Source: an uncultured Prevotella sp. (lineage in GTDB: Bacteria; Bacteroidota; Bacteroidia; Bacteroidales; Bacteroidaceae). Taken from it: DNA of 19,249 bases. Numbering within the stretch: position 1 is the stretch's first letter; each line of letters starts with the position of its first letter. Shown here piece after piece: positions 5,381 to 12,680 of the stretch. Location: positions 1 through 19,249 of the forward strand of contig CAKQPF010000065.1 of NCBI GenBank assembly GCA_934256705.1, given 5' to 3'. The position numbers and the translations under genes were made by a program. The notes under the pieces are model-generated. The model worked only from the letters and a program-made list of their open reading frames with translations. It searched no databases and was not told where the DNA came from.

Positions 5381-7987
5381 ATGAACAAGAGTTTCATATA
5401 CGCAGCCTTGATGTTTTTTGCGCTGACTATGTTCTCCGGAAAAGCTTCAGCTCAGCAGTTGCCTTATCAGGATGCATCCCTCTCGGCTCATGAGAGAGCG
5501 GTAGATTTATGTGCCCGTCTCACATTGGAAGAGAAAGCTTCTCTGATGCTGGATGATTCGCCTGCTATTCCACGATTGGGAATCAAGAGATTCCAGTGGT
5601 GGAGCGAGGCGCTGCATGGTGTGGCGAATATGGGAGATGTAACCGTCTTCCCGGAACCTATCGGAATGGCAGCATCGTTCAATGACAGAATGGTGTATAG
5701 AGTATTTGATGCTACATCAGATGAGATGCGTGCCAAATGGAATGAACTGCAGCAGAAGGGTGGGGAAGTAACGCGTTTCCATGCTTTATCTGTCTGGACT
5801 CCAAACGTGAATATCTTCCGTGATCCTCGCTGGGGACGTGGACAGGAGACCTATGGTGAGGATCCTTATCTTACCAGTAGGATGGGATGCGCCGTGGTGC
5901 GCGGATTGCAGGGACCTGAAGATACGAAATACCGCAAACTCTTGGCTTGTGCCAAGCACTATGCAATCCATAGCGGACCGGAATGGGCTCGCCATACAGA
6001 CAATATTACCGATGTTACACCGCGCGACCTTTGGGAAACTTATATGCCTGCCTTCAAATCACTGGTGCAGGATGCCAAAGTGCGCGAGGTGATGTGTGCC
6101 TATCAGCGTTGGGATGATGAACCATGCTGCGGCAACACCCGATTGCTCCAGCAGATATTGAGAGATGAGTGGGGATTCAAGTATCTGGTGGTCTCTGACT
6201 GTGGCGCTGTCTCCGATTTCTGGTCCAGCCATAAGGTTTCGAGCAATGCCAGAAATGCGGCTGCCAAGGGCGTGCTGGCTGGTACGGATGTGGAGTGTGG
6301 ATATAATTATGTATATAAGTCAGTGCCTGAGGCAGTGAAGTATGGTGCCTTGACAGAAGAAGAAGTTGACAAGCATGTGATCCGTCTGCTCGAAGGTCGC
6401 TTCGACTTGGGTGAGATGGATGACAACAAGATAGTATCATGGTCAAAGATTCCGGTGTCGGTGCTTTGCAGCAAGGCGCATCGCCAGCTTTCACTCGATA
6501 TGGCTCTGCAGACCATGACGCTGCTCCAAAACAAGAATAAGGTATTGCCACTAAATAAAAAGGTAAAGAAGATTGCTCTCATCGGACCAAATCTGGATAA
6601 CGAACCGATGATGTGGGGAAACTATAATGGTACTCCCCGACAGACGATTACCATCCTGGATGGTATCATGAGTCGTTTGAAGAAAAACCAGGTCGTCACC
6701 TTTAATGGGTGCGACCTGGTGAACGACCAGACTCTGGACTCTTACTTCGACCAGTGCAGCATGGATGGCAAGATGGGTTTTAAGGGCACTTTCTGGAACA
6801 ACCGCAATATGGAAGGCAAGCCTGTTGCCATCACCCAGGAGAAGAATCCTGTGCAGGTGACGACCTATGGTCAGCACTCCTTCGCTCCTAATGTGAAGCT
6901 GGTGGGCTTCTCAGCGAAATATGAAGCCGTGTTCCGTCCTGAGCAGACAGACAAGGTGTTGCTCGATGTGGCTGGTTGCGGTCACTATGAGGTCTATCTG
7001 AATGGTGAGAAGAAGGCGGAGCATTCCATCTGGCGCACCACCGAGAGTCGTATCGAGTTCCAAGCCGAGAAGGGCAAGGAGTATAAGATAGAGATCCGTT
7101 ATCACGAGATGCCTAATTATAATGCGGACATTAAGTTCAATATCGGCCATGAGAATCCTATCGACTATCAGGCTTCGCTCAATCAGTTGAAGGATTGCGA
7201 GACGGTGGTCTTCGTGGGTGGTATCTCTCCACAGTTGGAAGGAGAGGAAATGCCTGTCGAGATTCCTGGCTTCAAGGGTGGTGACCGCACCAACATCGAA
7301 TTGCCGAAGGTTCAGCGCAATTTCCTGAAGGCTTTGAAGGAGGCTGGCAAAAAGGTGGTCTTTGTCAACTGTTCGGGTTCGGCTATCGCCTTGACTCCAG
7401 AGACGGAGAGCTGCGATGCCATTCTCCAGGCCTGGTATCCTGGTCAGGAAGGTGGTGAGGCTGTGGCTCGTGTACTCTTCGGAGAGTATAATCCTGCCGG
7501 CAAGTTGCCTATTACGTTCTATAGGAATTCAGAGCAGTTGCCTGATTTCAAGGATTACAGCATGAAGGGCAGAACCTATCGTTATATGAACGATGCGCTC
7601 TTCCCATTCGGTTATGGCTTAAGCTACACTTCTTTCCGTATAGGCGATGCTACGCTTTCCAGCTCTACCCTGAAGAAGGGTGAGAAGATCACGCTGAAGG
7701 TACCGGTAAGCAATGTGGGAAAGATGGATGGCACAGAGGTGGTGCAGGTGTATGTGAAGGACCCTTCCGATACCGATGGACCACTGAAGACCTTGAAGGC
7801 TTTCGAGAGAGTGGAGGTGAAGGCAGGAAAGACAGCAGAGGCTGTCATTACGCTGGATAGCAGTAACTTCGAACTCTTCGATGCATCAACCAATACCATC
7901 CGTGCCAAGGCAGGAAAGTATGAGGTCTATTACGGCAGCAGTTCGGCTGACAAGGACTTGAAGAAACTGGATGTCCTATTTCAATAG
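5381..7987 (+). CDS. Secreted GH3 beta-xylosidase-like glycosidase with inserted PA14 domain
   Basis: 868 residues. Signal peptide 1-24 (ends KASA, then QQ). The GH3 N-terminal barrel spans about 40-345 with WWSEALHGVA (73-82), the RWGRGQETYGEDP stretch (150-162), KHY (192-194) and the nucleophile motif VSDCGAV, Asp273. VSDC together with WWSEALHG is typical of the beta-xylosidase branch rather than beta-glucosidases. The GH3 C-terminal domain starts about 385; a PA14-like insertion occupies about 463-600 (GTFWNNRNMEGKP), then LEGEE (619-623), likely carrying the acid/base Glu, and a fibronectin-III-like domain at about 765-850. Expected action: release of xylose, possibly arabinose or glucose, from the non-reducing ends of oligosaccharides in the periplasm or outside. 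It has its own promoter and shares the promoter box with the GH127/146 gene. Substrate is inferred from family. Confidence 0.93.
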   Translation: MNKSFIYAALMFFALTMFSGKASAQQLPYQDASLSAHERAVDLCARLTLEEKASLMLDDSPAIPRLGIKRFQWWSEALHGVANMGDVTVFPEPIGMAASFNDRMVYRVFDATSDEMRAKWNELQQKGGEVTRFHALSVWTPNVNIFRDPRWGRGQETYGEDPYLTSRMGCAVVRGLQGPEDTKYRKLLACAKHYAIHSGPEWARHTDNITDVTPRDLWETYMPAFKSLVQDAKVREVMCAYQRWDDEPCCGNTRLLQQILRDEWGFKYLVVSDCGAVSDFWSSHKVSSNARNAAAKGVLAGTDVECGYNYVYKSVPEAVKYGALTEEEVDKHVIRLLEGRFDLGEMDDNKIVSWSKIPVSVLCSKAHRQLSLDMALQTMTLLQNKNKVLPLNKKVKKIALIGPNLDNEPMMWGNYNGTPRQTITILDGIMSRLKKNQVVTFNGCDLVNDQTLDSYFDQCSMDGKMGFKGTFWNNRNMEGKPVAITQEKNPVQVTTYGQHSFAPNVKLVGFSAKYEAVFRPEQTDKVLLDVAGCGHYEVYLNGEKKAEHSIWRTTESRIEFQAEKGKEYKIEIRYHEMPNYNADIKFNIGHENPIDYQASLNQLKDCETVVFVGGISPQLEGEEMPVEIPGFKGGDRTNIELPKVQRNFLKALKEAGKKVVFVNCSGSAIALTPETESCDAILQAWYPGQEGGEAVARVLFGEYNPAGKLPITFYRNSEQLPDFKDYSMKGRTYRYMNDALFPFGYGLSYTSFRIGDATLSSSTLKKGEKITLKVPVSNVGKMDGTEVVQVYVKDPSDTDGPLKTLKAFERVEVKAGKTAEAVITLDSSNFELFDASTNTIRAKAGKYEVYYGSSSADKDLKKLDVLFQ

Positions 7988-8040
7988 TGACAGTTTCCAA
8001 ACGGTATTTCAGACAACCAACAATTAATGACTAAAATTCC

Positions 8041-8075
8041 GCAGGTATCTATCTGACAGACAATCTGCAATAAAT
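8041..8075 (+). repeat. Gene-end element, diverged copy 3
   Basis: About 53 bases after the GH3 stop: GCAGGTATCTATC, then CAGA-CAA-TCTG, then CAATAAAT. Compared with copies 1 and 2 the hairpin stem changed from CTGA/TCAG to CAGA/TCTG on both sides while the CAA loop stayed, which is a compensatory change. It has the same orientation relative to the preceding gene as the other copies. Confidence 0.6.
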
Positions 8076-8146
8076 CGTTTTGTTGTCTTGTTGTTTTGTT
8101 GATTGCCAATACTGCCAACAAAACACTACACAACTACACAATAAGA

Positions 8147-8244
8147 TTTGTCTGGAAGACAATACCGAGCGCAGCGAGAGTAACCCGGGACGAAGTCTCG
8201 GGATGTATGAAGCAGAGAGGGACGACTGTCTGGAAGACAGTACC
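8147..8244 (-). repeat. Hairpin-ended dispersed element, copy A (inverted)
   Basis: Read on the minus strand: a GGTACTGTCTTCCAGACAG end, a variable stretch of about 22 bases, a conserved core CCCGAGACTTCGTCCCGGG followed by TTACTCTCGCTGCGCTCGGT, and a TTGTCT-TCC-AGACAA end. Each end is a 6-bp stem with a TCC loop, and the core has its own CCCGAGAC/GTCCCGGG stem with one mismatch. Confidence 0.82.
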
Positions 8245-8288
8245 GAAACATACAAAGACATCGAAATGACTAAGCGCATTATCAATAA

Positions 8289-8388
8289 GGTACTGTCTTC
8301 CAGACAGCTCCTTCCTTCTTGTCCTTAACCCCGAGACTTCGTCCCGGGTTACTCTCGCTACGCTCGGTATTGGCTTCCAGCCAAATCT
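8289..8388 (+). repeat. Hairpin-ended dispersed element, copy B
   Basis: Same layout as copy A on the plus strand, with a different variable stretch (CTCCTTCCTTCTTGTCCTTA). The right hairpin is TTGGCT-TCC-AGCCAA instead of TTGTCT-TCC-AGACAA: both sides of one base pair changed together, so the stem is kept. Copies A and B form a head-to-head inverted pair. Confidence 0.82.
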
Positions 8389-8449
8389 ACATACAACACC
8401 TGACAACCAAACAACTAAACAACAAAACAACAAGATTTTTTTTCATCTT

Positions 8450-8465
8450 CCCCACAAAAGTGGGG
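8450..8465. terminator. Short GC hairpin upstream of the GH5 gene
   Basis: CCCCAC-AAAA-GTGGGG is a perfect 6-bp stem. On the minus strand it is preceded on the plus side by T8 (8436-8443), so as minus-strand RNA the tail is A-rich rather than U-rich; on the plus strand CTTTTT comes 9 bases later. It may be a weak terminator protecting the GH5 promoter from read-through. Confidence 0.35.
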
Positions 8466-8523
8466 ACTGAGGGGCTTTTTCAGCTTGCGAAAGTTGAGTA
8501 AAGTAATAAATCGAATAAATCGC

Positions 8524-8577
8524 TACCTTTACGGCGTCTTAACTATAATAAGAAAAAAGCCGGTGAAAATCATCGGC
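8524..8577 (+). promoter_or_regulatory. Weak promoter and leader hairpin of the GH5 gene
   Basis: TACCTTTA (8524-8531) is one base off the -7 consensus and no TTG lies 19 bases upstream. Downstream, inside the predicted leader, GCCGGTGA-AAA-TCATCGGC (8559-8577) forms an 8-bp stem with one G-U pair. The gene starts at 8619 after an A-rich ATAACAATTATAAC-type leader. Confidence 0.45.
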
Positions 8578-8618
8578 ATCATAACAATTATAACTATTAT
8601 ATCTTAACCTAAAAACAA

Positions 8619-11123
8619 ATGAAAAAGAAATTCTTGGCGATATTGGCGGCTACGTTGCTACCGTCATGTCTGTTCGCCCAGTTTGGAGTGGTTGCACCGC
8701 TCCATGTGAATGGCAATCAGTTGAATGATGCCTATGGCAACAAAGTGGTTTTGCATGGTGTGATGGATACACCGAGTCCTTACTTCAACAAATACCGTTG
8801 GGGTAATACTTGTACTGATAACAATATTCAGCCATGCATTAGCTATTACGACAAGATTTTCGGAGCACTCCAAAATCCTGCTAAAGGCACTTATTGTAAT
8901 ATCTTCCGTCTTCATCTCGAACCAGGCTGGACCAATGATCCCAACAAGCAGTCAACAGGTTCTGAGACAGGCGAGGCTAATATATCACGTTTCAGTGCTG
9001 CCCGTTTGCAGAAGTATCTCGATGCGCTCTATCTGCCTATTGCGCAGAAAGCCATCAATCATGGCTTGTATGTGGTGATTCGTCCTCCAGGCGTATGTCC
9101 TAAGGATTTGAAGGTAGGCGATGCTTATCAGAATTATCTTAAGACGGTGTGGAGCATCGTTTCCAGCAACAGTTGGGTGAAGAATAATTCTGGCATCGTA
9201 TCGTTGGAACTTGCCAACGAGCCTGTTCATATATATAATAGGTATGGTCAGAGTTCTGCCACAGCCATGCGAGATTATTTCCAGCCAGTGGTTGATGTGA
9301 TTCGCAAGAATGGCTTCAAGGGTATTATCTGGATTCCTGGCACGGGCTATCAGAGCCAGTATGAGAATTATGCCTCTTATCCTGTTTCCGACAGCAACTT
9401 CGGTTATGCCGTGCATGTGTATCCGGGATGGTATGGGGCAAGTGATACCAACTATGATTCCAATGCTTTCATCTATAATTTCCAGAAGCAGGTGCCTGTG
9501 GTAAAGAATAAACCGATTCTTGTTTCTGAGATAGACTGGAGTCCGGAGAAGCCAGGCACTGGTAAGTATAACGAGTTTGGACAGTGGGTGGCCAGCAACC
9601 TGGGTTCATGGGGAACTGCTACTACCAGCAAATGGGGTAATGCCTGGAAAAAAGTGATGGATCATTTCGGAAACATCAGCATGACGCTGACCAGTACTGA
9701 CGATTATCTCGATATCGACAACTTCCTGAAGACCGGTAATATCAAGGCTGGATTGGAGGCTAACCCTGAGGCATGCGGTCAGACCTGTTTCTACTGGTAT
9801 TACGAGTATTCCAAGAAAGACTATGCTCATAAGTCTGCTGGCACGTCTTCTTCTAACCAGAATACTCAGCCTTCTACTGGTACCCAGGGTGAGAACCTCA
9901 TCAAGTCGTGGGGCAATGGCAGTGGATTCGTTCCTTCAGGCTGGACTGTAGCAGATAATGGCAACCAGGTTTATGCCGGCAATAAGTCTATGGGTCCACG
10001 CATCATGAATTTCTCTGGTGACTTCCAGAATGCTTTCTATGTGAGAAGTGTTTCTGCCGATAAGGCTGGCTATATTGAATATGGCAATGCTAACGGCTAT
10101 ACCCTGCCTCTGGTATTTGGCGAGTATGAACTGACCTGCAATGTGGCAGCCTGGAAGGGTGCTCCATATATGAAGATAGAGGTGTTCGACCCTCAGAATG
10201 CTGTTCTTGCTTCTACCATCGTCAAGGCAAATGGCAATGCCAATGGCAATATGGGGGCTTATCTCTCGGGTACCACCAGGGTTTCTCTCTCGTTCTATTC
10301 CATGATCAAGGGCAACTACCGTGTACGTTTCACCCCAGTGGCAGATGCCAAGGGCACAGGCGGTGCCTGGGTTGAGGCTTTGGTAGGCAATGTGGCTCTT
10401 TACTTCAAGGGCAATCCGTTGGCACTGAATGCCGTGGGACAGGTTCCTGCCGGATGGAAGATTGTTGATGCCGGAGAGCAGAAAGCGGCTGGTGCAGCTG
10501 GCAGCGGTCCACGTATCTTCCAGTTTGCCGGTGGTGATTTTTCTACGGGTCTTTACATCCGTCAGAGCGATGCCAGCAAGGAAGGCTACGCAGAGTTTGG
10601 TTCTACTTGGGGCTACGGCTTCTCATTGAAGCAGGGCAGCTATGTGTTCTCCTATAATGCTGTGGCGTGGTCGGGTTCTCCTTATCTGAAGTGCGAGGTT
10701 CTCGACCAGAACAACAACGTATTGGGTTCTCAGATTATTCAGTGTACCAAGAATGTGAACAAGAATACCAGTGCAAACACTTATGGCAGCAACAGTGGTC
10801 AGGTATGGTTCAATGCTTCCCGCACGGGTTACTATCACTTCCGCTTCACTCCTGTGGCAAACAGTTGGGGTGGCAGTGGTTCATGGCTTGAGGTAGTGGT
10901 AGGTCATCTGAAGATCAGCATGGCCAGTGCTTCCCGTTCAATAAGCATCGATGGCGGTTGGAACGATGGCACTACGGGTATCGATCAGGTTGAGGGCGCT
11001 GAGAATACCAGCGGTCAGGAGACCAAACAGAACTCCGGCTGGTACACGCTTCAGGGTCAGCGGGTAGATAATCCAACCAAGGGTATCTATATCCATAATG
11101 GCAAGAAGGTGATTCTGAAATAG
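8619..11123 (+). CDS. Secreted GH5-like endo-glycanase with two duplicated C-terminal domains
   Basis: 834 residues. Signal peptide 1-20 (ends CLFA, then QF). The catalytic domain, about 25-405, carries GH5/clan-A marks: RLHLEPGW (97-104), the acid/base in LELANEPVH (Glu201), HVYPGWYG (266-273) and the nucleophile in ILVSEIDW (Glu304). A Ser/Thr/Gln linker (407-425) follows, then two homologous domains of about 165 residues (about 427-597 and 600-768) sharing GPRI..F, the GDF segment, AW.G.PY.K.EV.D and a RFTPVA motif; these look like beta-jelly-roll carbohydrate-binding modules, though I cannot name a CBM family. The C-terminus (WYTLQGQRVDNPTKGIYI, then NGKKVILK) is the tail common on Prevotella surface proteins and resembles type IX sorting domains. 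Substrate is unknown; beta-glucan, mannan or xylan are possible. A strong bidirectional terminator follows. Confidence 0.88.
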   Translation: MKKKFLAILAATLLPSCLFAQFGVVAPLHVNGNQLNDAYGNKVVLHGVMDTPSPYFNKYRWGNTCTDNNIQPCISYYDKIFGALQNPAKGTYCNIFRLHLEPGWTNDPNKQSTGSETGEANISRFSAARLQKYLDALYLPIAQKAINHGLYVVIRPPGVCPKDLKVGDAYQNYLKTVWSIVSSNSWVKNNSGIVSLELANEPVHIYNRYGQSSATAMRDYFQPVVDVIRKNGFKGIIWIPGTGYQSQYENYASYPVSDSNFGYAVHVYPGWYGASDTNYDSNAFIYNFQKQVPVVKNKPILVSEIDWSPEKPGTGKYNEFGQWVASNLGSWGTATTSKWGNAWKKVMDHFGNISMTLTSTDDYLDIDNFLKTGNIKAGLEANPEACGQTCFYWYYEYSKKDYAHKSAGTSSSNQNTQPSTGTQGENLIKSWGNGSGFVPSGWTVADNGNQVYAGNKSMGPRIMNFSGDFQNAFYVRSVSADKAGYIEYGNANGYTLPLVFGEYELTCNVAAWKGAPYMKIEVFDPQNAVLASTIVKANGNANGNMGAYLSGTTRVSLSFYSMIKGNYRVRFTPVADAKGTGGAWVEALVGNVALYFKGNPLALNAVGQVPAGWKIVDAGEQKAAGAAGSGPRIFQFAGGDFSTGLYIRQSDASKEGYAEFGSTWGYGFSLKQGSYVFSYNAVAWSGSPYLKCEVLDQNNNVLGSQIIQCTKNVNKNTSANTYGSNSGQVWFNASRTGYYHFRFTPVANSWGGSGSWLEVVVGHLKISMASASRSISIDGGWNDGTTGIDQVEGAENTSGQETKQNSGWYTLQGQRVDNPTKGIYIHNGKKVILK

Positions 11124-11130
11124 AATATTA

Positions 11131-11168
11131 AATGAGACTTCTCGGAACTAAAACCGAGAAGTCTCATT
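11131..11168. terminator. Bidirectional terminator between convergent genes
   Basis: AATGAGACTTCTCGG pairs perfectly with CCGAGAAGTCTCATT (15 bp) around an 8-base A-rich loop, 7 bases after the GH5 stop. The minus-strand tail (TTTAATATT) suits termination of the convergent ATPase gene too. Confidence 0.85.
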
Positions 11169-11169
11169 C

Positions 11170-11206
11170 TTGCTGATTGTCAGTTTGATAGATACTTGCA
11201 AGACTT
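11170..11206 (-). repeat. Gene-end element, copy 2 (CAA-loop hairpin)
   Basis: In the sense of the ATPase gene, 10 bases after its stop: AAGTCTTGCAAGTATCTATC, then CTGA-CAA-TCAG and GCAA. 34 of 37 bases match copy 1. It lies between the ATPase stop and the shared terminator. Confidence 0.75.
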
Positions 11207-11216
11207 CAGTTGCCTA

Positions 11217-12386
11217 TCAATAGAGCATGCCAAACATCCATAACGGAATGATGTTGCCATAACCGGACTCTATATCGTCCTTTACCACATATCCATTTTC
11301 TATGTTCTGCAACTGATTTTGCTTTTTCTTCTTTCCGCCAACCTCGAATGTATATTTCCCGTCAATCAGAAAATCTGATATGGGGGATACTGTTACAGGC
11401 ATGAGAGAGCGTGTCTGATTGAAGAAGAAAGTTTCTCTGACTGTTCCTATCTCAACATTCTTTCCTGCAAGGGTATAAATGAGTGTTGGATTATCCAGAT
11501 AAATCTTATCCACCTTACCTAATCCCTGTATGCCACCTGTTGAAGTGCGGAGTTGCCCGATAAGTCCAGCTTTCTCCAAGTAGGCGCAAAGGTCGGCTAT
11601 ATTGTTTCTTGAAACTTCAAGTTGACCTCCTATCTGGCTCATGTTAGGCTTGAATGGCGCACTTTGAGCGATGATGGCAAGTAGTCTTTTGAGCTTTCTT
11701 GCTGTTGAAACCGTAAGGTCTGCATATTGTGGAATATCGGTTTCTATCGTTGCATTGACTACTTGCTGAATATACATTCTGATGTCGCCATCAGAAAAAG
11801 GATAATATCCCCGTTGCAGATAGTCAGCGAAATGTTCTATAGGCAAGAAACCATTAGGTATATCGACTTCCTGTTGCATGAGTTGTTCTAACGTACAAAC
11901 AGGGAAGTGTATTCCATGAAAGAGTTCAAGATATTCACGATACGAGAGTCCTTGGATCTCGTACATGAGTGCACGACGGCTCAGGTCAAAAGCCCCCTTT
12001 GCTATGTCGAGAACAGATGACCCTGTAAACATTACATGGAGTTCAGAATGATAATCATATATTAATTTCAACTCCCTTGCCCAATCCTTGTATTTATGGA
12101 TTTCATCAATGAAAAGATACTTTCCTCCCATCTTTGCAAATGAATCTGCCAGTTCGGTGAGTCTGTGACTGGCAAAATAAAAATCTTCTGCCTGTACATA
12201 GAGAGAGTCTTTTCTTGGTAGTTGTTCTTTGATATGCTGAAGCACCAAAGTTGTTTTACCAACACCTCTTGGTCCCATCAATCCAATCATACGAGCATTC
12301 CAATTGATGCGGTCATACATATAGCGATGAAACGTACTATTCGTTTCTCTCAGCAATTTGTCGAATGTAGCTTGTAATTGTTCCAT
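11217..12386 (-). CDS. AAA_14 / DUF4143 family ATPase
   Basis: 389 residues from the ATG at 12386; an in-frame ATG at 12461 is rejected because it lies upstream of the -7 box at 12418-12425. The ATPase domain has Walker A GPRGVGKT (38-45), Walker B YLFIDEIH (90-97), a TGSS sensor-like motif (121-124) and SRR (136-138). The C-terminal DUF4143 domain (about 180-389) includes a winged-helix-like region and DFLIDGKYTFEVGGKKKK, a D-x(n)-ExGxK arrangement like the PD-(D/E)XK nuclease fold known for this domain. Such stand-alone ATPases are abundant in Bacteroidota and often horizontally mobile; their role is undefined. It has no operon partner here and faces convergently into the GH5 gene. Its promoter carries two palindromes, so it is probably regulated. 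Confidence 0.88.
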   Translation of the reverse strand: MEQLQATFDKLLRETNSTFHRYMYDRINWNARMIGLMGPRGVGKTTLVLQHIKEQLPRKDSLYVQAEDFYFASHRLTELADSFAKMGGKYLFIDEIHKYKDWARELKLIYDYHSELHVMFTGSSVLDIAKGAFDLSRRALMYEIQGLSYREYLELFHGIHFPVCTLEQLMQQEVDIPNGFLPIEHFADYLQRGYYPFSDGDIRMYIQQVVNATIETDIPQYADLTVSTARKLKRLLAIIAQSAPFKPNMSQIGGQLEVSRNNIADLCAYLEKAGLIGQLRTSTGGIQGLGKVDKIYLDNPTLIYTLAGKNVEIGTVRETFFFNQTRSLMPVTVSPISDFLIDGKYTFEVGGKKKKQNQLQNIENGYVVKDDIESGYGNIIPLWMFGMLY

Positions 12387-12417
12387 ATTATGGCTGTTAT
12401 GTTGTTCTTTATGGGTG

Positions 12418-12425
12418 CAAATATA
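12418..12425 (-). promoter_or_regulatory. -7 box of the ATPase gene
   Basis: TATATTTG on the minus strand matches TAnnTTTG and is followed by GCACC; the leader to the ATG at 12386 is about 26 bases. The base triplet 19 bases upstream is not TTG but lies inside a palindrome, as expected for a regulated promoter. Confidence 0.6.
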
Positions 12426-12438
12426 CGAATTAAATACG

Positions 12439-12492
12439 AAAGTGCACTGAAGTGAGTGCACTTTTTAACGAAAATTGCACTCTGGACAGTGC
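12439..12492. promoter_or_regulatory. Two GCACT-N6-AGTGC palindromes over the ATPase promoter
   Basis: Site 1 (12439-12464) is AAAGTGCACT-GAAGTG-AGTGCACTTT, a perfect 10+10 inverted repeat covering the -33 position of the ATPase promoter. Site 2 (12477-12492) is GCACT-CTGGAC-AGTGC with the same 6-base spacer and imperfect AAAAT/ATTTT extensions. Repeat spacing and half-site identity suggest two binding sites for one dimeric regulator. Confidence 0.65.
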
Positions 12493-12641
12493 ATTTTGCA
12501 AGAATATATAAGGATGAGCGATAAAATCGCTTAGAGAAGCAAATCATGAGATATGGTCTCGCGTTTTGTTAAATTATCCTATTTTATGCGCATAATAACA
12601 TTTTTGACGCTTTGGATAAAGCAATTATGATTATTTTTTCG

Positions 12642-12649
12642 TATATTTG
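12642..12649 (+). promoter_or_regulatory. -7 box of the TlpA-like gene
   Basis: TATATTTG, leader about 25 bases to the ATG at 12681. The surrounding TTCGTATATTTGCACC is the same in the divergent ATPase promoter. No TTG at -33. Confidence 0.6.
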
Positions 12650-12680
12650 CACCTCAATATAAATCAGATAAAATTATCGA

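Larger units (their letters stand above)
8076..8440. repeat. Large composite inverted repeat between the GH3 and GH5 genes
   Basis: The outer arms are T/G rich on the left (TCTTGTTGTTTTGTTG, 8086-8101) and their complement on the right (CAACAAAACAACAAGA, 8420-8435). They enclose two inverted copies of the roughly 100-bp element (8147-8244 and 8289-8388) around a 44-bp centre (8245-8288). A further GTTTTGTTG/CAACAAAAC hairpin (8093-8124) lies in the left arm. No gene is present in this 631-bp spacer. Confidence 0.72.

Noticed and set aside
8619..8680. Lipoprotein signal in the GH5-like protein (LPSC)
   Set aside because: Pro at -2 does not fit the lipobox; a normal signal peptidase site (CLFA, then QF) fits better.
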